A stretch of DNA of 64,000 bases from Beijerinckiaceae bacterium (GTDB lineage Bacteria > Pseudomonadota > Alphaproteobacteria > Rhizobiales > Beijerinckiaceae): contig CANGFT010000011.1 in NCBI GenBank assembly GCA_947453205.1, forward strand, positions 1 through 64,000. Direction: 5' to 3'. The stretch's first letter is position 1. The number at the start of each line of letters is the position of its first letter. The notes under the pieces are model-generated. The model did no database searches and had not been told where the DNA came from. It worked only from the letters and a program-made list of their open reading frames with translations. Positions 1 through 12,948 of the stretch are shown here, one piece after another. Made by a program: the position numbers and the translations under genes.

Positions 1-1
1 C

Positions 2-3000
2 ACCTCTGCCCAGGCCAAGGCCCTGAGCACGGAACAGCTCTACGCTTTCAGCACATCGCAGGTGCGCGCCATTGAGACCAAAGATCTCAATAATATGACC
101 TCCGATCAAATACAGGCGCTGTCCTTCGCACAGATCGCCAGCCTGACGACCGACCAGATCACAAATCTCGTCCTTAACCTTGTCCAGAATCTCAAAGAAT
201 CGCAAATCGCATCGCTGATCACCGACCAGATCCTCGCCTTGAAGACCAGCCAGATCGAAAAGCTTTCGACGAGCCAGGTCGACACGCTGTCGCAGGTTCA
301 GATGAGGGCCTTCACGAGCCAGCAGATCCGCGCCCTCACCACGTTCCAGACCAAAAACCTCCTGGCGTCACAGATCCGGGGCCTGACCGCCGACCAGATC
401 GTGGGTTTGACGCCAGACCAGATCACCGTGCTTGGCACACAGCAGGTGGTCTATCTGACCTCATCTCAGATCACCAATTTCTCAACCGATCAACTGGTCG
501 CGCTCGGGACGAACATTGGATCGCTTAATCCCAACTTCATCTCGGGATTCTCGGGTTATCAGATCGCCGCTCTGACAAACGATCAGGTCAAGGCTTTCAA
601 TACCGCTCAGGCCGCCAATCTGACCACCGCCCAGATCGCCGCTCTGACCACCGCGCAAGTCAACGCGATGGAGACCTCAGACCTCCTGGTCATGTCTAAT
701 GCTCAAATCAATGCGCTGGCGACTGACCAACTCCGCGCGCTCAAAACCGATCAGATTGCGAGCCTGCTCACCCGGCAGGTCGCAGGCATGACGACGCGTC
801 AGGTCTCAGCCCTGAAGACCGATCAGATCGTCGCGCTCGGCTCGACGGATATCCCCGCCTTGAGCGCTGCGCAGATCATCTCCCTTTCGGCTGAGCAATT
901 CGTCGCGCTGGACACCAGCCAGATCGCTGCGCTGACAACCCAACAGGCGGCCGCGCTGACGAATGATCAGGTCGCGGCGATGACGACCACGCAGATCACG
1001 GCCATGGAGACGCAGGATCTCCAGGCGGTGAAGACGGTTCAACTGACCAGATTGCAGGCGGACCGCATCGCCGCCTTGAGCACTTTGCAAGCGGCCGCGC
1101 TCACGCTGCCCCAGGTCTCCGCATTGACCCTCGAACAGATTAAAAGCCTCGGCGCTGGAAACATCGCCGCCATGTCGACGGCGCAGATCGCCCGCATGAA
1201 CACGGATCAGATCGCCACCCTGTCGACTCTCCAGATCCAGAATCTGCGCACAGATCAGGTGGCGAACCTTGCGGTGCGGCAGGTGAGCGCTCTTAGCGTC
1301 AAGCAGCTCGCAGCCCTGAATACGGATCAGATCGTCGCTCTCAACTCCAGCCAGATCATGGCGCTTGACACCGACCAGATCCTCGCGCTCACAACCACAC
1401 AGGCCGAGGCCCTCAAATCCGAGCAGGTCGCCGCCATGAAAGCGGCTCAACTCGCAGCCCTTACGACGGCGCAGTTCTATGCCCTCAAGAGCGAGGACAT
1501 GCAGGGGCTGAACTACATCCAGATCGCTGCGCTGAGAAATGATCAGCTCGCCGTGCTCCGCACAGGGCAAATCGACGCGCTGAAGACCAACCAGGTCGCG
1601 GCGCTCACGGCAAGCCAGATCCCGAGCCTGACCGAGGAACAAATCAAAGCTCTGAAAACAAGCACGATTTCGTTTATGAAACTGGACCAGATCGCGGCGC
1701 TGACAGATGCTCAGGTCACGGCGCTGACCACGGGCCAGATATTCGCCATGACGGGAGGCCAACTGTCTGGCCTCACGAACATCCAGATCGGCGCTCTTCA
1801 GTCTCAGCAGATCGCGGCTATCGATACGGACATTCAGTCGATGAAAGCGAGCCAGATCGCCGCCTTCTCCACTGATCAGATCCGCGCGCTCGGAACTGGC
1901 CAGATCGCGGTCTTGACCGCCCTGCAGATCTCGCGGCTCAGCAACGAACAGGTCACCGCGCTGGAGACGGCTGACATCAAGGCCATGTCGTCTGTCCAGA
2001 TCCGGTCGCTGCTGCCCAACCAGGTGGGCGCCCTGACGACGGAGCACATCCAGACGCTGGGTACGGCGGGCGTCCAGTGGCTCAAGACCAGCCAGATCAC
2101 CGGCTTGACGGCTGAGCAGATCAAGTCGCTGAGCACGGCGCAGATCCAGGCTCTGCAAACGGATCAGTATGCGGCCTTGACCGGCGTCCAGCTCGCGTCG
2201 CTGACCACCACGCAGATCGAGAAGCTGGAGTCGCTCGATATCCAGGCCATCAAGTCGCGCCAGATAAAGTCGCTGACAGGCGAGCAGATCAACGCCTTCA
2301 CCACGACGCAGATCCGGCAGTTGATGACGGCCCAGACCGCTGCGCTCACCTCGGATCAGATCACCGCGCTGAACACGGCTCAGACGCAAAGCCTGTTCAC
2401 AAACCAGGTCGCCTCATTCACCTCGGTGCAGATCGCGGGTCTCGAAATCAGCGATCTCGCCGTGATGAAGAGCGACCAGGTCAATGCGCTTCAGACGAGC
2501 GCAGTGAAGAGCTTCTCCATCGATCAGATCGCCGGATTGACTTCGGCTCAGATCGCCGGCCTCAACCTCTCGCAGATACAGGCTCTCAACGCTATTCAGA
2601 TCGGCGCCATTGAAACAGCCGACCTGAGAAGCTTCACGACCACACAAATCAACTACCTGAAGACCGCGCAGATCCAGGCGTTGAGCATCGGACAGGTGGC
2701 CGCTCTCACGAGCACCACCCAGATCCCATCGCTCAACTCTCAGCAGATCGCCGCACTGAGCACCGATCAGATCGGCGCCCTCAGCACGACTTCGATCGCG
2801 AACCTGAAGACAGGCCAGATCCAGGCGCTTGGGGACAAGATCGCCACGCTGCTTCCGGAACAGTTCGCGGCGCTGACCTCTGCGCAGATCCCCGGGCTCT
2901 CGACCTCTCAGATCGTCGCGCTGTCGGTCGATCAGGTGATTGCGCTCACGGTTCCGCAATCAACTGCGCTCAACACCGCACAGGTCCACGCACTGACGAC

Positions 3001-4114
3001 AAGCCAGTTGGTCAGCCTGCAGACCGCCAACATCAATGCATTGGACTCCGCGCAGATCGCCGCCATCGTCAGCGTCAACATCGGGGTCCTTGCAGCCGAG
3101 CAGATCGGGGCGCTGAAGACAGATCAGGTCGCAGCTCTGTCGACCGCTCAGGCTCAGTTCCTGACGTCGTCTCAGATCTCTTCCCTTGGCTCAGCTGGCA
3201 TCAAGGCGCTCAGCACCGACAAGATCAATCTGCTCTCGACGGATACGGTCGCTGCGCTCACCCCGGACCAGATCGCCGCGCTGGCCTCGGCTGCGAGCGC
3301 CGCCTTCACGACCACACAGATCACGGCGCTCACAGCAGAACAGGTTCAGAGCCTTGGGGTCAGCGGAGCCGCGGTCCTCACGTCAAGCCAGCTCAATGTG
3401 ATGTCGACCGATCAGATCATCAGCCTGGATCTGGAGCAGGTCAGCGCCCTCGGCACCAATCAGGTCCGCAACCTGTCGACGGACAGGGTCGCCGTCCTGA
3501 CCAGCCTGCAGATCCCTGGTCTGTCGAGCGCCCAGTTGCGCGTGTTGCAATCGAGCCAGATCAGCGTCCTGACAACCGATCAGATCGCCCTGTTGAACAT
3601 CGATACGCAGCTCAACAAGCTCGATACGGAGCAGCTGGCGGGCCTGCAGTCCGATCAGATCGTGGCGCTGACCACCCAGCAGGTGTCCCAGCTGTCCACG
3701 CTGCAGCTCACGTTGCTCACGACATCGCAGCTGCAATATTTCGAGATGGCCGACATCCAGGTTCTGGAGCCAGACCAGATCGCAAGCCTGTCGACCAGCA
3801 TATCGGCGCTGACCACAGACCAGATCATGGCGCTCACACCCGAACAGATCGCATCGATCAATACGACGCAGTTCACGTCCTTGACCACCGAACAGATCGC
3901 AAACCTGACGGCAGGCCAGGAAAACGTGCTCACCACCAGTCAGATCGCGAACTTGACGACAGACCAGGTCAGGGCCCTTACGGACGACCAGATCCGCCTG
4001 CTGACGACAGAACAGGCGGCCGCCTTGACACCGCTGCAGGTAGGCGCTCTGACGAACCTGCAGAACCAGGCGATGACGGACGACAATCTGGCCGTTCTTG
4101 CAACCCCGGCTTAA
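2..4114 (+). CDS. Giant octapeptide-repeat protein, 5' end outside window
   Basis: The open frame runs in from the window edge, so the true start and N-terminus are missing; GTG at 62 is only the first start-like codon. The visible ~1370 residues are almost wholly about 170 tandem 8-residue units with consensus A-L-x-T-x-Q-I-x (for example ALTTDQIA, ALKTSQIE). Leu/Met/Phe at position 2 and Ile/Val/Leu at 7 are the hydrophobic anchors, Ser/Thr dominates position 4, Gln (sometimes Asp, as in METSDL) position 6. Register slips of one or two residues occur, e.g. at LGTNIGS and LSTSISA. I saw no Cys and very few aromatic residues. Repeats are conserved at protein level but divergent in codons, arguing against recent expansion. 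The Thr-x-x-Gln pattern suits helix N-caps, so a solenoid is likely (inference). It ends in repeats, with no recognisable C-terminal domain. The glycosyltransferase gene follows after 2 nt. Function unknown; a surface or secreted structural protein is my best guess. Confidence 0.9.
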   Translation, partial: TSAQAKALSTEQLYAFSTSQVRAIETKDLNNMTSDQIQALSFAQIASLTTDQITNLVLNLVQNLKESQIASLITDQILALKTSQIEKLSTSQVDTLSQVQMRAFTSQQIRALTTFQTKNLLASQIRGLTADQIVGLTPDQITVLGTQQVVYLTSSQITNFSTDQLVALGTNIGSLNPNFISGFSGYQIAALTNDQVKAFNTAQAANLTTAQIAALTTAQVNAMETSDLLVMSNAQINALATDQLRALKTDQIASLLTRQVAGMTTRQVSALKTDQIVALGSTDIPALSAAQIISLSAEQFVALDTSQIAALTTQQAAALTNDQVAAMTTTQITAMETQDLQAVKTVQLTRLQADRIAALSTLQAAALTLPQVSALTLEQIKSLGAGNIAAMSTAQIARMNTDQIATLSTLQIQNLRTDQVANLAVRQVSALSVKQLAALNTDQIVALNSSQIMALDTDQILALTTTQAEALKSEQVAAMKAAQLAALTTAQFYALKSEDMQGLNYIQIAALRNDQLAVLRTGQIDALKTNQVAALTASQIPSLTEEQIKALKTSTISFMKLDQIAALTDAQVTALTTGQIFAMTGGQLSGLTNIQIGALQSQQIAAIDTDIQSMKASQIAAFSTDQIRALGTGQIAVLTALQISRLSNEQVTALETADIKAMSSVQIRSLLPNQVGALTTEHIQTLGTAGVQWLKTSQITGLTAEQIKSLSTAQIQALQTDQYAALTGVQLASLTTTQIEKLESLDIQAIKSRQIKSLTGEQINAFTTTQIRQLMTAQTAALTSDQITALNTAQTQSLFTNQVASFTSVQIAGLEISDLAVMKSDQVNALQTSAVKSFSIDQIAGLTSAQIAGLNLSQIQALNAIQIGAIETADLRSFTTTQINYLKTAQIQALSIGQVAALTSTTQIPSLNSQQIAALSTDQIGALSTTSIANLKTGQIQALGDKIATLLPEQFAALTSAQIPGLSTSQIVALSVDQVIALTVPQSTALNTAQVHALTTSQLVSLQTANINALDSAQIAAIVSVNIGVLAAEQIGALKTDQVAALSTAQAQFLTSSQISSLGSAGIKALSTDKINLLSTDTVAALTPDQIAALASAASAAFTTTQITALTAEQVQSLGVSGAAVLTSSQLNVMSTDQIISLDLEQVSALGTNQVRNLSTDRVAVLTSLQIPGLSSAQLRVLQSSQISVLTTDQIALLNIDTQLNKLDTEQLAGLQSDQIVALTTQQVSQLSTLQLTLLTTSQLQYFEMADIQVLEPDQIASLSTSISALTTDQIMALTPEQIASINTTQFTSLTTEQIANLTAGQENVLTTSQIANLTTDQVRALTDDQIRLLTTEQAAALTPLQVGALTNLQNQAMTDDNLAVLATPA

Positions 4115-4116
4115 TC

Positions 4117-6282
4117 ATGGAAAAAACACCGGATGTTAAAACCCAACCCCGGAGCCTGAACGAGGTCGCAGGCGACCTCGGCAGAGCTCTGGGATTGCAA
4201 GCGTCAGGACATGCCGAGGAGGCCGTAACCGCCTTCCTCGGCATCATTGCGTCCGAACCTCACAATGTGATCGCCCGCTATTCGCTCGCTTGCGTCCTGA
4301 CGCAGCTGGCCCGGCCCGAACAGGCCCTCGAACATATCAACGAGGCGATACGCGCCAATCCAGTCTTTGCGCCGTCCTATCTGGCGCGCTCGCAGATCCT
4401 GGCTAACATGCGGCGCTTTGATGAATCGATCCGCGACGCCGAAGCGGCGATCCTGATAGATCCTGCGACGGATGGCCTGCTGGCCCATTGGAGCAAGCTC
4501 AGACGTCTATTGCCAGGCCTTCCAGCGCCTTTACAAAATCTTCCCGACATCTTGCAACAGACAGCGAAACTCTCGGAGGATGGACGCGACGCCGAAGCTA
4601 TCGCGCTCTACAGGAAAAGCCTGATCCAGTGCGATCCCGCCTTCATCTATGTCGTCCTTTTCAATCTCAGCGTCATCTATCACAAGCTGGGCTTGCCAAG
4701 TGAAGCAGAGAGCCACCTGTCCGCAGCCATCAAGCTGAAGCCGGACTTCTTCGAGGCTCATCTCAATCTCGGGACCGTCCTTGAGTCGACAGGCAGGAAC
4801 GACGAGGCGCTCGCCTGCTGGCGCGCGGCCCTTGAAGTTCCAAGCGTGAACGAGCCCGACCAACTGCCCAACAAAACGCGGCTCCTGAACAACATCGGTC
4901 GGCTCAATGAGCTGATGCGAAACTATGCCGGGGCTGAACATGCGCTCTACGAGAGCCTGCTGCTCGACATCGACCAGAGCCCGGTTCTGCATCACTGGAT
5001 TCATCTGCGCCAGAAGCAGTGCAAATGGCCCGTCGTCGAGGGCCTGCCGACCGATCTGGAAGCGGTCATGCAGCACGCTTCACCTCTCGCCATGCTCGGC
5101 ATGACCGATGATCCGGCTTTGCAGAGACGCTCGGCGCAGAGATTTGTGGAAGAAAAAGTCGGCGTCTTCGAACGCATGGCGCCGGCCTCGCTGCGTTATG
5201 GCCACGACAAGATCCGCATCGGCTATCTGTCCTCCGACCTGTCCATGCACGCCGTCTCCCTTCTGACGGTCGAGCTCTACGAGACCCATGACCGCTCGCG
5301 TTTCGAGGTCCACGCCTTCTGCTGGAGCAAGGAGGACGGCACGCCCTTCCGCGAGCGTGTGCGCGGGGCCTTCGACCATTTCCACAGGATTGTCGACCTC
5401 GACGACGAGGCCGCAGCCAGGCTCATCCGCGCTCAGGAAATCGACATTCTCGTCGATCTCCAGGGCCTCACCGGAAACGCCCGCCCCAACATTCTCGCGC
5501 GTGGCCCGGCGCCGATCCAGATCGCCTATCTCGGCTATCCCGGCACGACATGCCTGCCCTATGTCGACTATGTCGTGGCCGACCACTTCATCTTCCCCGA
5601 GGAGCTCAAGCCCCATTTCAGCGAAGCCCCGCTCTATGTGGAGACAGGTTTTCAGGTCAGCGATTCCAAGCGCGCCTTTGGCCCACGCCCGACCCGCGCG
5701 CAATTCGGCCTGCCCGAAGACGCCTTCGTCTTCTGCGTCTTCAACAACAGCCACAAGATCACCCAGCCAATGTTCGAAAGCTGGATGCGGATCCTGAGGG
5801 CGAGCCCAAAAAGCGTTCTGTGGCTGCTTGAGGACAATGTCTGGGCGAAAGAGAATCTGCGCCGGGCGGCGGAGCGAAGCGGCGTCGACGTCAATCGCCT
5901 CCACTTCGCCGGACGCATCGATCCGAAGGATTACCTCGCCCGATTCCAGGTCGCCGATCTCTTCCTCGACACAACGCCCTACAACGCGGGCACCACGGCC
6001 AACGACTGCCTCTGGGCGGGCTTGCCGATCCTGACCCTGTCCGGCCGCACCTATGTCTCGCGCATGGCGGGAAGCCTGCTCACGAGCGCGGGCCTTTCCT
6101 ATTTCGTGTGCCATACGCTGGAGCAATACGAAGCCAGAGCCATCCACCTCTCGATTGAACGCAAGGAGGCCGCCGCCGCCTCGGCCGCCCTCGCCCAGCG
6201 CAAGGCGCAGGGCTGGCTCTTCAACACCAGCAATTTCTGCGCGCGGTTTGAAGGCCGCCTGTACGAACTGGTGAACGGCTAG
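4117..6282 (+). CDS. TPR-containing GT41 glycosyltransferase (OGT/SPINDLY-like)
   Basis: 721 residues. The first ~260 contain TPR-like helical pairs (around residues 30-130 and 190-255). A GT41 catalytic domain follows from about residue 365: [10 protein letters not shown] (the His equivalent to the active-site His of human OGT), [28 protein letters not shown] (Lys near residue 547, equivalent to the UDP-contacting Lys of OGT), and [14 protein letters not shown] near 613-626. In many OGTs this last motif reads H-T-T; here it is G-T-T. The family transfers GlcNAc or another sugar from a UDP-sugar to Ser/Thr (or Asn in the HMW1C branch) of proteins in the cytoplasm. ATG lies 2 nt after the stop of the octapeptide-repeat gene, so the two are almost certainly co-transcribed and translationally coupled, making the Ser/Thr-rich repeat protein the obvious candidate substrate. 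Sugar donor and linkage cannot be told from sequence. Confidence 0.9.
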   Translation: MEKTPDVKTQPRSLNEVAGDLGRALGLQASGHAEEAVTAFLGIIASEPHNVIARYSLACVLTQLARPEQALEHINEAIRANPVFAPSYLARSQILANMRRFDESIRDAEAAILIDPATDGLLAHWSKLRRLLPGLPAPLQNLPDILQQTAKLSEDGRDAEAIALYRKSLIQCDPAFIYVVLFNLSVIYHKLGLPSEAESHLSAAIKLKPDFFEAHLNLGTVLESTGRNDEALACWRAALEVPSVNEPDQLPNKTRLLNNIGRLNELMRNYAGAEHALYESLLLDIDQSPVLHHWIHLRQKQCKWPVVEGLPTDLEAVMQHASPLAMLGMTDDPALQRRSAQRFVEEKVGVFERMAPASLRYGHDKIRIGYLSSDLSMHAVSLLTVELYETHDRSRFEVHAFCWSKEDGTPFRERVRGAFDHFHRIVDLDDEAAARLIRAQEIDILVDLQGLTGNARPNILARGPAPIQIAYLGYPGTTCLPYVDYVVADHFIFPEELKPHFSEAPLYVETGFQVSDSKRAFGPRPTRAQFGLPEDAFVFCVFNNSHKITQPMFESWMRILRASPKSVLWLLEDNVWAKENLRRAAERSGVDVNRLHFAGRIDPKDYLARFQVADLFLDTTPYNAGTTANDCLWAGLPILTLSGRTYVSRMAGSLLTSAGLSYFVCHTLEQYEARAIHLSIERKEAAAASAALAQRKAQGWLFNTSNFCARFEGRLYELVNG

Positions 6283-6365
6283 GGCCACGCCGCTCCGTCG
6301 CATCCGGCTCTGGCGTCCTGCGCGCCGGGCGCTTATGGTCGACCCCGCATAGCCTCCTGAGAGCG

Positions 6366-10016
<3,651 letters not shown>

Positions 10017-10021
10017 CGCGC

Positions 10022-10525
10022 TCACTTCACCTTCAGCGGCAGGCCCGCGACGGTGAGCACCACATGCTCCGCCGCTTGCGCAAGGGCCTGATTCAGAGCC
10101 CCGAGCTCATCGCGGAAACGGCGGGCCAGCGCATTCTCGGGAACGACGCCAAGCCCGACCTCGCCGCTGACAACCACGAGCGGCCCCTGCGCAGCGCGGC
10201 AAGCCCCCAGGAGATCGGCGCGGGCCGCCGACACATCAGCGTCCGACAACATCAGATTTGTAAGCCAAAGGGTCAGGCAGTCCACGAGAATGGGGCGGCC
10301 CTGCGGCGCTGCGCGCATGGCTTGCGGCAATTCGATCGGCGCGTCGATCGTGGTCCACTGGCTGGAGCGGCGCGCGCGATGCAGGGCGATGCGCGCGCGC
10401 ATTTCATCGTCGAAGGCCTGCGCCGTCGCGATATAGGTCCAGGGACCGGGCGCGGCCTCGATCAAGCCTTCGGCGTGACGGCTCTTGCCCGACCGCGCGC
10501 CGCCAAGGACCAGCGTGAGCGTCAT
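10022..10525 (-). CDS. cobP: Bifunctional adenosylcobinamide kinase / guanylyltransferase
   Basis: 167 residues. Phosphorylates adenosylcobinamide and then transfers GMP to give adenosyl-GDP-cobinamide, in nucleotide-loop assembly of B12. Walker A GGARSGKS lies at residues 8-15; the C-terminal part carries the family signature EVGLGVVPENALARRFRDELG and ends VAGLPLKVK. The start chosen (ATG 10525) gives the expected length and overlaps the stop of the upstream cobalt-transporter gene by 4 nt (ATGA), the spacing used throughout this cluster; longer in-frame extensions run into that gene. Last gene of the cobB-NiCoT-cobP operon. Confidence 0.95.
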   Translation of the reverse strand: MTLTLVLGGARSGKSRHAEGLIEAAPGPWTYIATAQAFDDEMRARIALHRARRSSQWTTIDAPIELPQAMRAAPQGRPILVDCLTLWLTNLMLSDADVSAARADLLGACRAAQGPLVVVSGEVGLGVVPENALARRFRDELGALNQALAQAAEHVVLTVAGLPLKVK

Positions 10526-11577
10526 GGCAGCGCGACCCTCTTCGAACGATAGACCAGCCACGCGCCGAGCCACACCGCAGCAAAGAGCGCGACGATCACA
10601 AAGCCGAGGTCGCCATAATAGGCGTTCAGCGCAGCGACCGCCTTCCAGAATCCATCGGATAATTCGAGCTTGGCGCCGAACAGGGCCAGGGTCTCCAGCA
10701 AGCCGATGAACAGGGCGACGACCACCGACAGGGTGGTGATCGCAAGATTGTAGATGAGTTTGCGGCGCGGCTGCACATAGGCCCACCGGTAGGCCCCAAG
10801 CATCAGGACGCCGTCCGTCGTGTCGATCAAGGCCATGCCTGCGGTGAAGAGCAGTGGAAAGATCATGATGGAGGCGAGCGAAAATCCGCGCGCGGACTCA
10901 GTGGCGGCGATGCTGAAGAGGCTGATTTCGGTGGCCGTGTCAAAACCAAGACCGAACAAAAATCCGAGCGGCAGCATATGCCAGCCCTTCGAGATCAGCG
11001 CGAAGAGGGGCTGCATGACGCGCGCCAGAAAGCCCCGGCCCTTCAGCATCTCCTCAAGCTGGTCTTCTGCGTAATGACCCGTGCGCTGCAAGGCGCGATA
11101 GGTCTTCCAGACATTGACGAGCACGATCATGTTGAAGACGGCGATGGTGAAGAGAAACAGCGCCGAACAGATCGTGCTGACGACGCCGCCGATCTCCCGC
11201 CAGCTTTCGAATCTTTCATCCGACAGGGACGTTGCGGTGAGGGCTATGGCGCAGACGGCGATGCAGATCAGGGCGGAATGGCCCAGAGCGAACCACAGAC
11301 CCACCGAAATTGGCTCGCGCCCCTCCTGCATCAATTTGCGCGTCACATTGTCGATGGCGGCGATATGGTCGGGGTCGACCGCATGGCGCAGTCCCAGCAC
11401 ATAGGCGAGAGCGCAGGTGCCCAGCAGGACCGGATGATCGTGAAAGGCCGCGAAAGCCCAGATCCAGACGCCGATATTGGCGGCGATCAGCGGCACATAC
11501 ATGAGCATGACGCGCCTCTTGAGGGTGGACGAGGCGCCCCTCGAAAACAGTCCGCGCGCATTTTCATTCATCGTCAT
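10522..11577 (-). CDS. NiCoT-family cobalt/nickel permease (HoxN-like)
   Basis: 351 residues, inner-membrane secondary transporter with about eight predicted helices. The family's metal-binding H-x4-D-H motif is intact in helix II: H65-AVDP-D70-H71. Further typical segments are LGHSALIC and LGFDTATEI. Position between cobB and cobP, with 4-14 nt overlaps on both sides, argues for cobalt import for B12 synthesis rather than nickel for hydrogenase or urease; since a urease operon lies in the same window, nickel cannot be excluded. Start at 11577 is supported by a purine-rich Shine-Dalgarno (GGGGAGGGGGG) about 7 nt upstream; the 11-residue longer version would lack one. Confidence 0.9.
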   Translation of the reverse strand: MTMNENARGLFSRGASSTLKRRVMLMYVPLIAANIGVWIWAFAAFHDHPVLLGTCALAYVLGLRHAVDPDHIAAIDNVTRKLMQEGREPISVGLWFALGHSALICIAVCAIALTATSLSDERFESWREIGGVVSTICSALFLFTIAVFNMIVLVNVWKTYRALQRTGHYAEDQLEEMLKGRGFLARVMQPLFALISKGWHMLPLGFLFGLGFDTATEISLFSIAATESARGFSLASIMIFPLLFTAGMALIDTTDGVLMLGAYRWAYVQPRRKLIYNLAITTLSVVVALFIGLLETLALFGAKLELSDGFWKAVAALNAYYGDLGFVIVALFAAVWLGAWLVYRSKRVALP

Positions 11578-12931
11578 CTGCGCCCCCCTCCCCTGCCCGC
11601 GCCACCACATGAAAGAAGGTTCCGCTCACAAGCCCGCGCCTGCTTCCTGAGGGCGCAGGGGCCGAGCCATAGGCGTCCTGCGCCATGGCGAGCGGCTCGT
11701 CTGCGCCCCTGTCGATGATCGTCGCATAGTGGAATTCATGGCCGCGCAGGCGCTCGCCGCGCCCGCCAAGGCAGCAATCCTGCGACAGCATCACATCGCG
11801 ATAGCCAAGGTTCATCTTGCGGGTGGCGAAGCTCGTCTTCACATCGAGCAAGCCCGCCATGGGCCATTCGCAGCCTGCTGCGTCGGTGATGCTGGCGCCC
11901 AGCGTCATATAGCCCCCGCATTCCCCATGCACGGGCCGCGTCTGCGCGAAAGCGCGCAGGCCGCCAAGAAACCCCTGCGCGTTCGAAAGTCGCTCGGCAT
12001 GAAGTTCGGGATAGCCGCCGGGCAGCCAGCAGACGTCGCACTCATCGGCCGGCGCCTCGTCGAGCAGCGGCGAGAAGGGAACGATCTGCGCCCCCGCCCG
12101 TCGCCATCCCTCGAGATGATGCGCATAGACGAAGGAGAAGGCGACGTCGCGGGCGAGGGCGACGCGCTGGCCCGGCGGCTTCAGCGCGAGGCCGGCGGGC
12201 GTGGCGCTGACCGATGGCGCCCGCGCCGCCGCGCGAATGGCGGCGAGATCGACATGGGCTTCGACAAGATCAGCCATGCGCTCGAGAATGACCTCGAGAC
12301 CCGCCGTCTCCCCGGCCTGCACGAGGCCCAGATGGCGCTCGGGCAGGGTGACCGTTGCGTCACGGGGAATGGCGCCCAGCACGGGAACCCCCGTGCGCGC
12401 GATGGCCTCGGTGACGAGCCTGCGATGGCGCTCGCTGCCGACCTTGTTGAGGATGACGCCTGCGATGGAGATGCGCGAGTCATAGGTCAGGCAACCCTGC
12501 ACGATGGCCCCTGCCGATTGCGACTGGCCGCTCACGTCAAGCACCAGCAGAACCGGCCAGCCGACAGCCGCCGCAACGTCCACGGAAGAGCCGCTGCGGC
12601 CCTCCGGCGCCGGCACGCCGTCGAAGAGGCCCATGAGCCCCTCGCAAAGCGTGAGCTCCGCCCCTTCGCCCGCCGCAGCGGCCAGCGTCGCCAGCAGCGC
12701 GGGGTCCATGGCCCAGGCGTCGAGGTTGAGGCTGGAGCGGCCTGCGGCGACGGCGTGAAAGGCCGGGTCGATATAGTCCGGCCCGCATTTCAAACCGCGC
12801 ACCTTCACGCCCCCGCGCGCAAAGGCCCGCAACAGCCCCAGCGTCAGCGTGGTCTTGCCGCTGGAGGAGCGCGGGGCGGCGATGACGAGGCCCGGGGCCG
12901 CGCCTTGCGTCATGTCGTGCGGCATCGTCAT
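11564..12931 (-). CDS. cobB: Hydrogenobyrinic/cobyrinic acid a,c-diamide synthase
   Basis: 455 residues. Uses ATP and glutamine to amidate the a and c acetate side chains of the corrin ring. N-terminal P-loop domain with APRSSSGKTT near residue 18 and the family's CGPDYIDPAFH; C-terminal class-I glutamine amidotransferase domain with the nucleophile in HGECGGYM and a late conserved GHEFHY. First gene of a minus-strand operon with the cobalt transporter and cobP. Its ATG (12931) is only 17 bp from the divergent cbiD start, so promoter elements must overlap coding sequence. Confidence 0.95.
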   Translation of the reverse strand: MTMPHDMTQGAAPGLVIAAPRSSSGKTTLTLGLLRAFARGGVKVRGLKCGPDYIDPAFHAVAAGRSSLNLDAWAMDPALLATLAAAAGEGAELTLCEGLMGLFDGVPAPEGRSGSSVDVAAAVGWPVLLVLDVSGQSQSAGAIVQGCLTYDSRISIAGVILNKVGSERHRRLVTEAIARTGVPVLGAIPRDATVTLPERHLGLVQAGETAGLEVILERMADLVEAHVDLAAIRAAARAPSVSATPAGLALKPPGQRVALARDVAFSFVYAHHLEGWRRAGAQIVPFSPLLDEAPADECDVCWLPGGYPELHAERLSNAQGFLGGLRAFAQTRPVHGECGGYMTLGASITDAAGCEWPMAGLLDVKTSFATRKMNLGYRDVMLSQDCCLGGRGERLRGHEFHYATIIDRGADEPLAMAQDAYGSAPAPSGSRRGLVSGTFFHVVARAGEGGADDDE

Positions 12932-12948
12932 GGCGCGGCCTCCATGCT

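Noticed and set aside
806-2389. 527-residue open frame on the minus strand opposite the repeat gene
   Set aside because: It arises from the 24-bp codon periodicity of the repeats; arginine/leucine-rich, no family resemblance.
2-4114. CRISPR array or TALE-like DNA-binding repeats
   Set aside because: The 24-bp period is continuous coding sequence with wobble variation and no spacers; units are 8 residues, not the 33-35 of TALE repeats, despite LTPDQI resembling LTPEQV.
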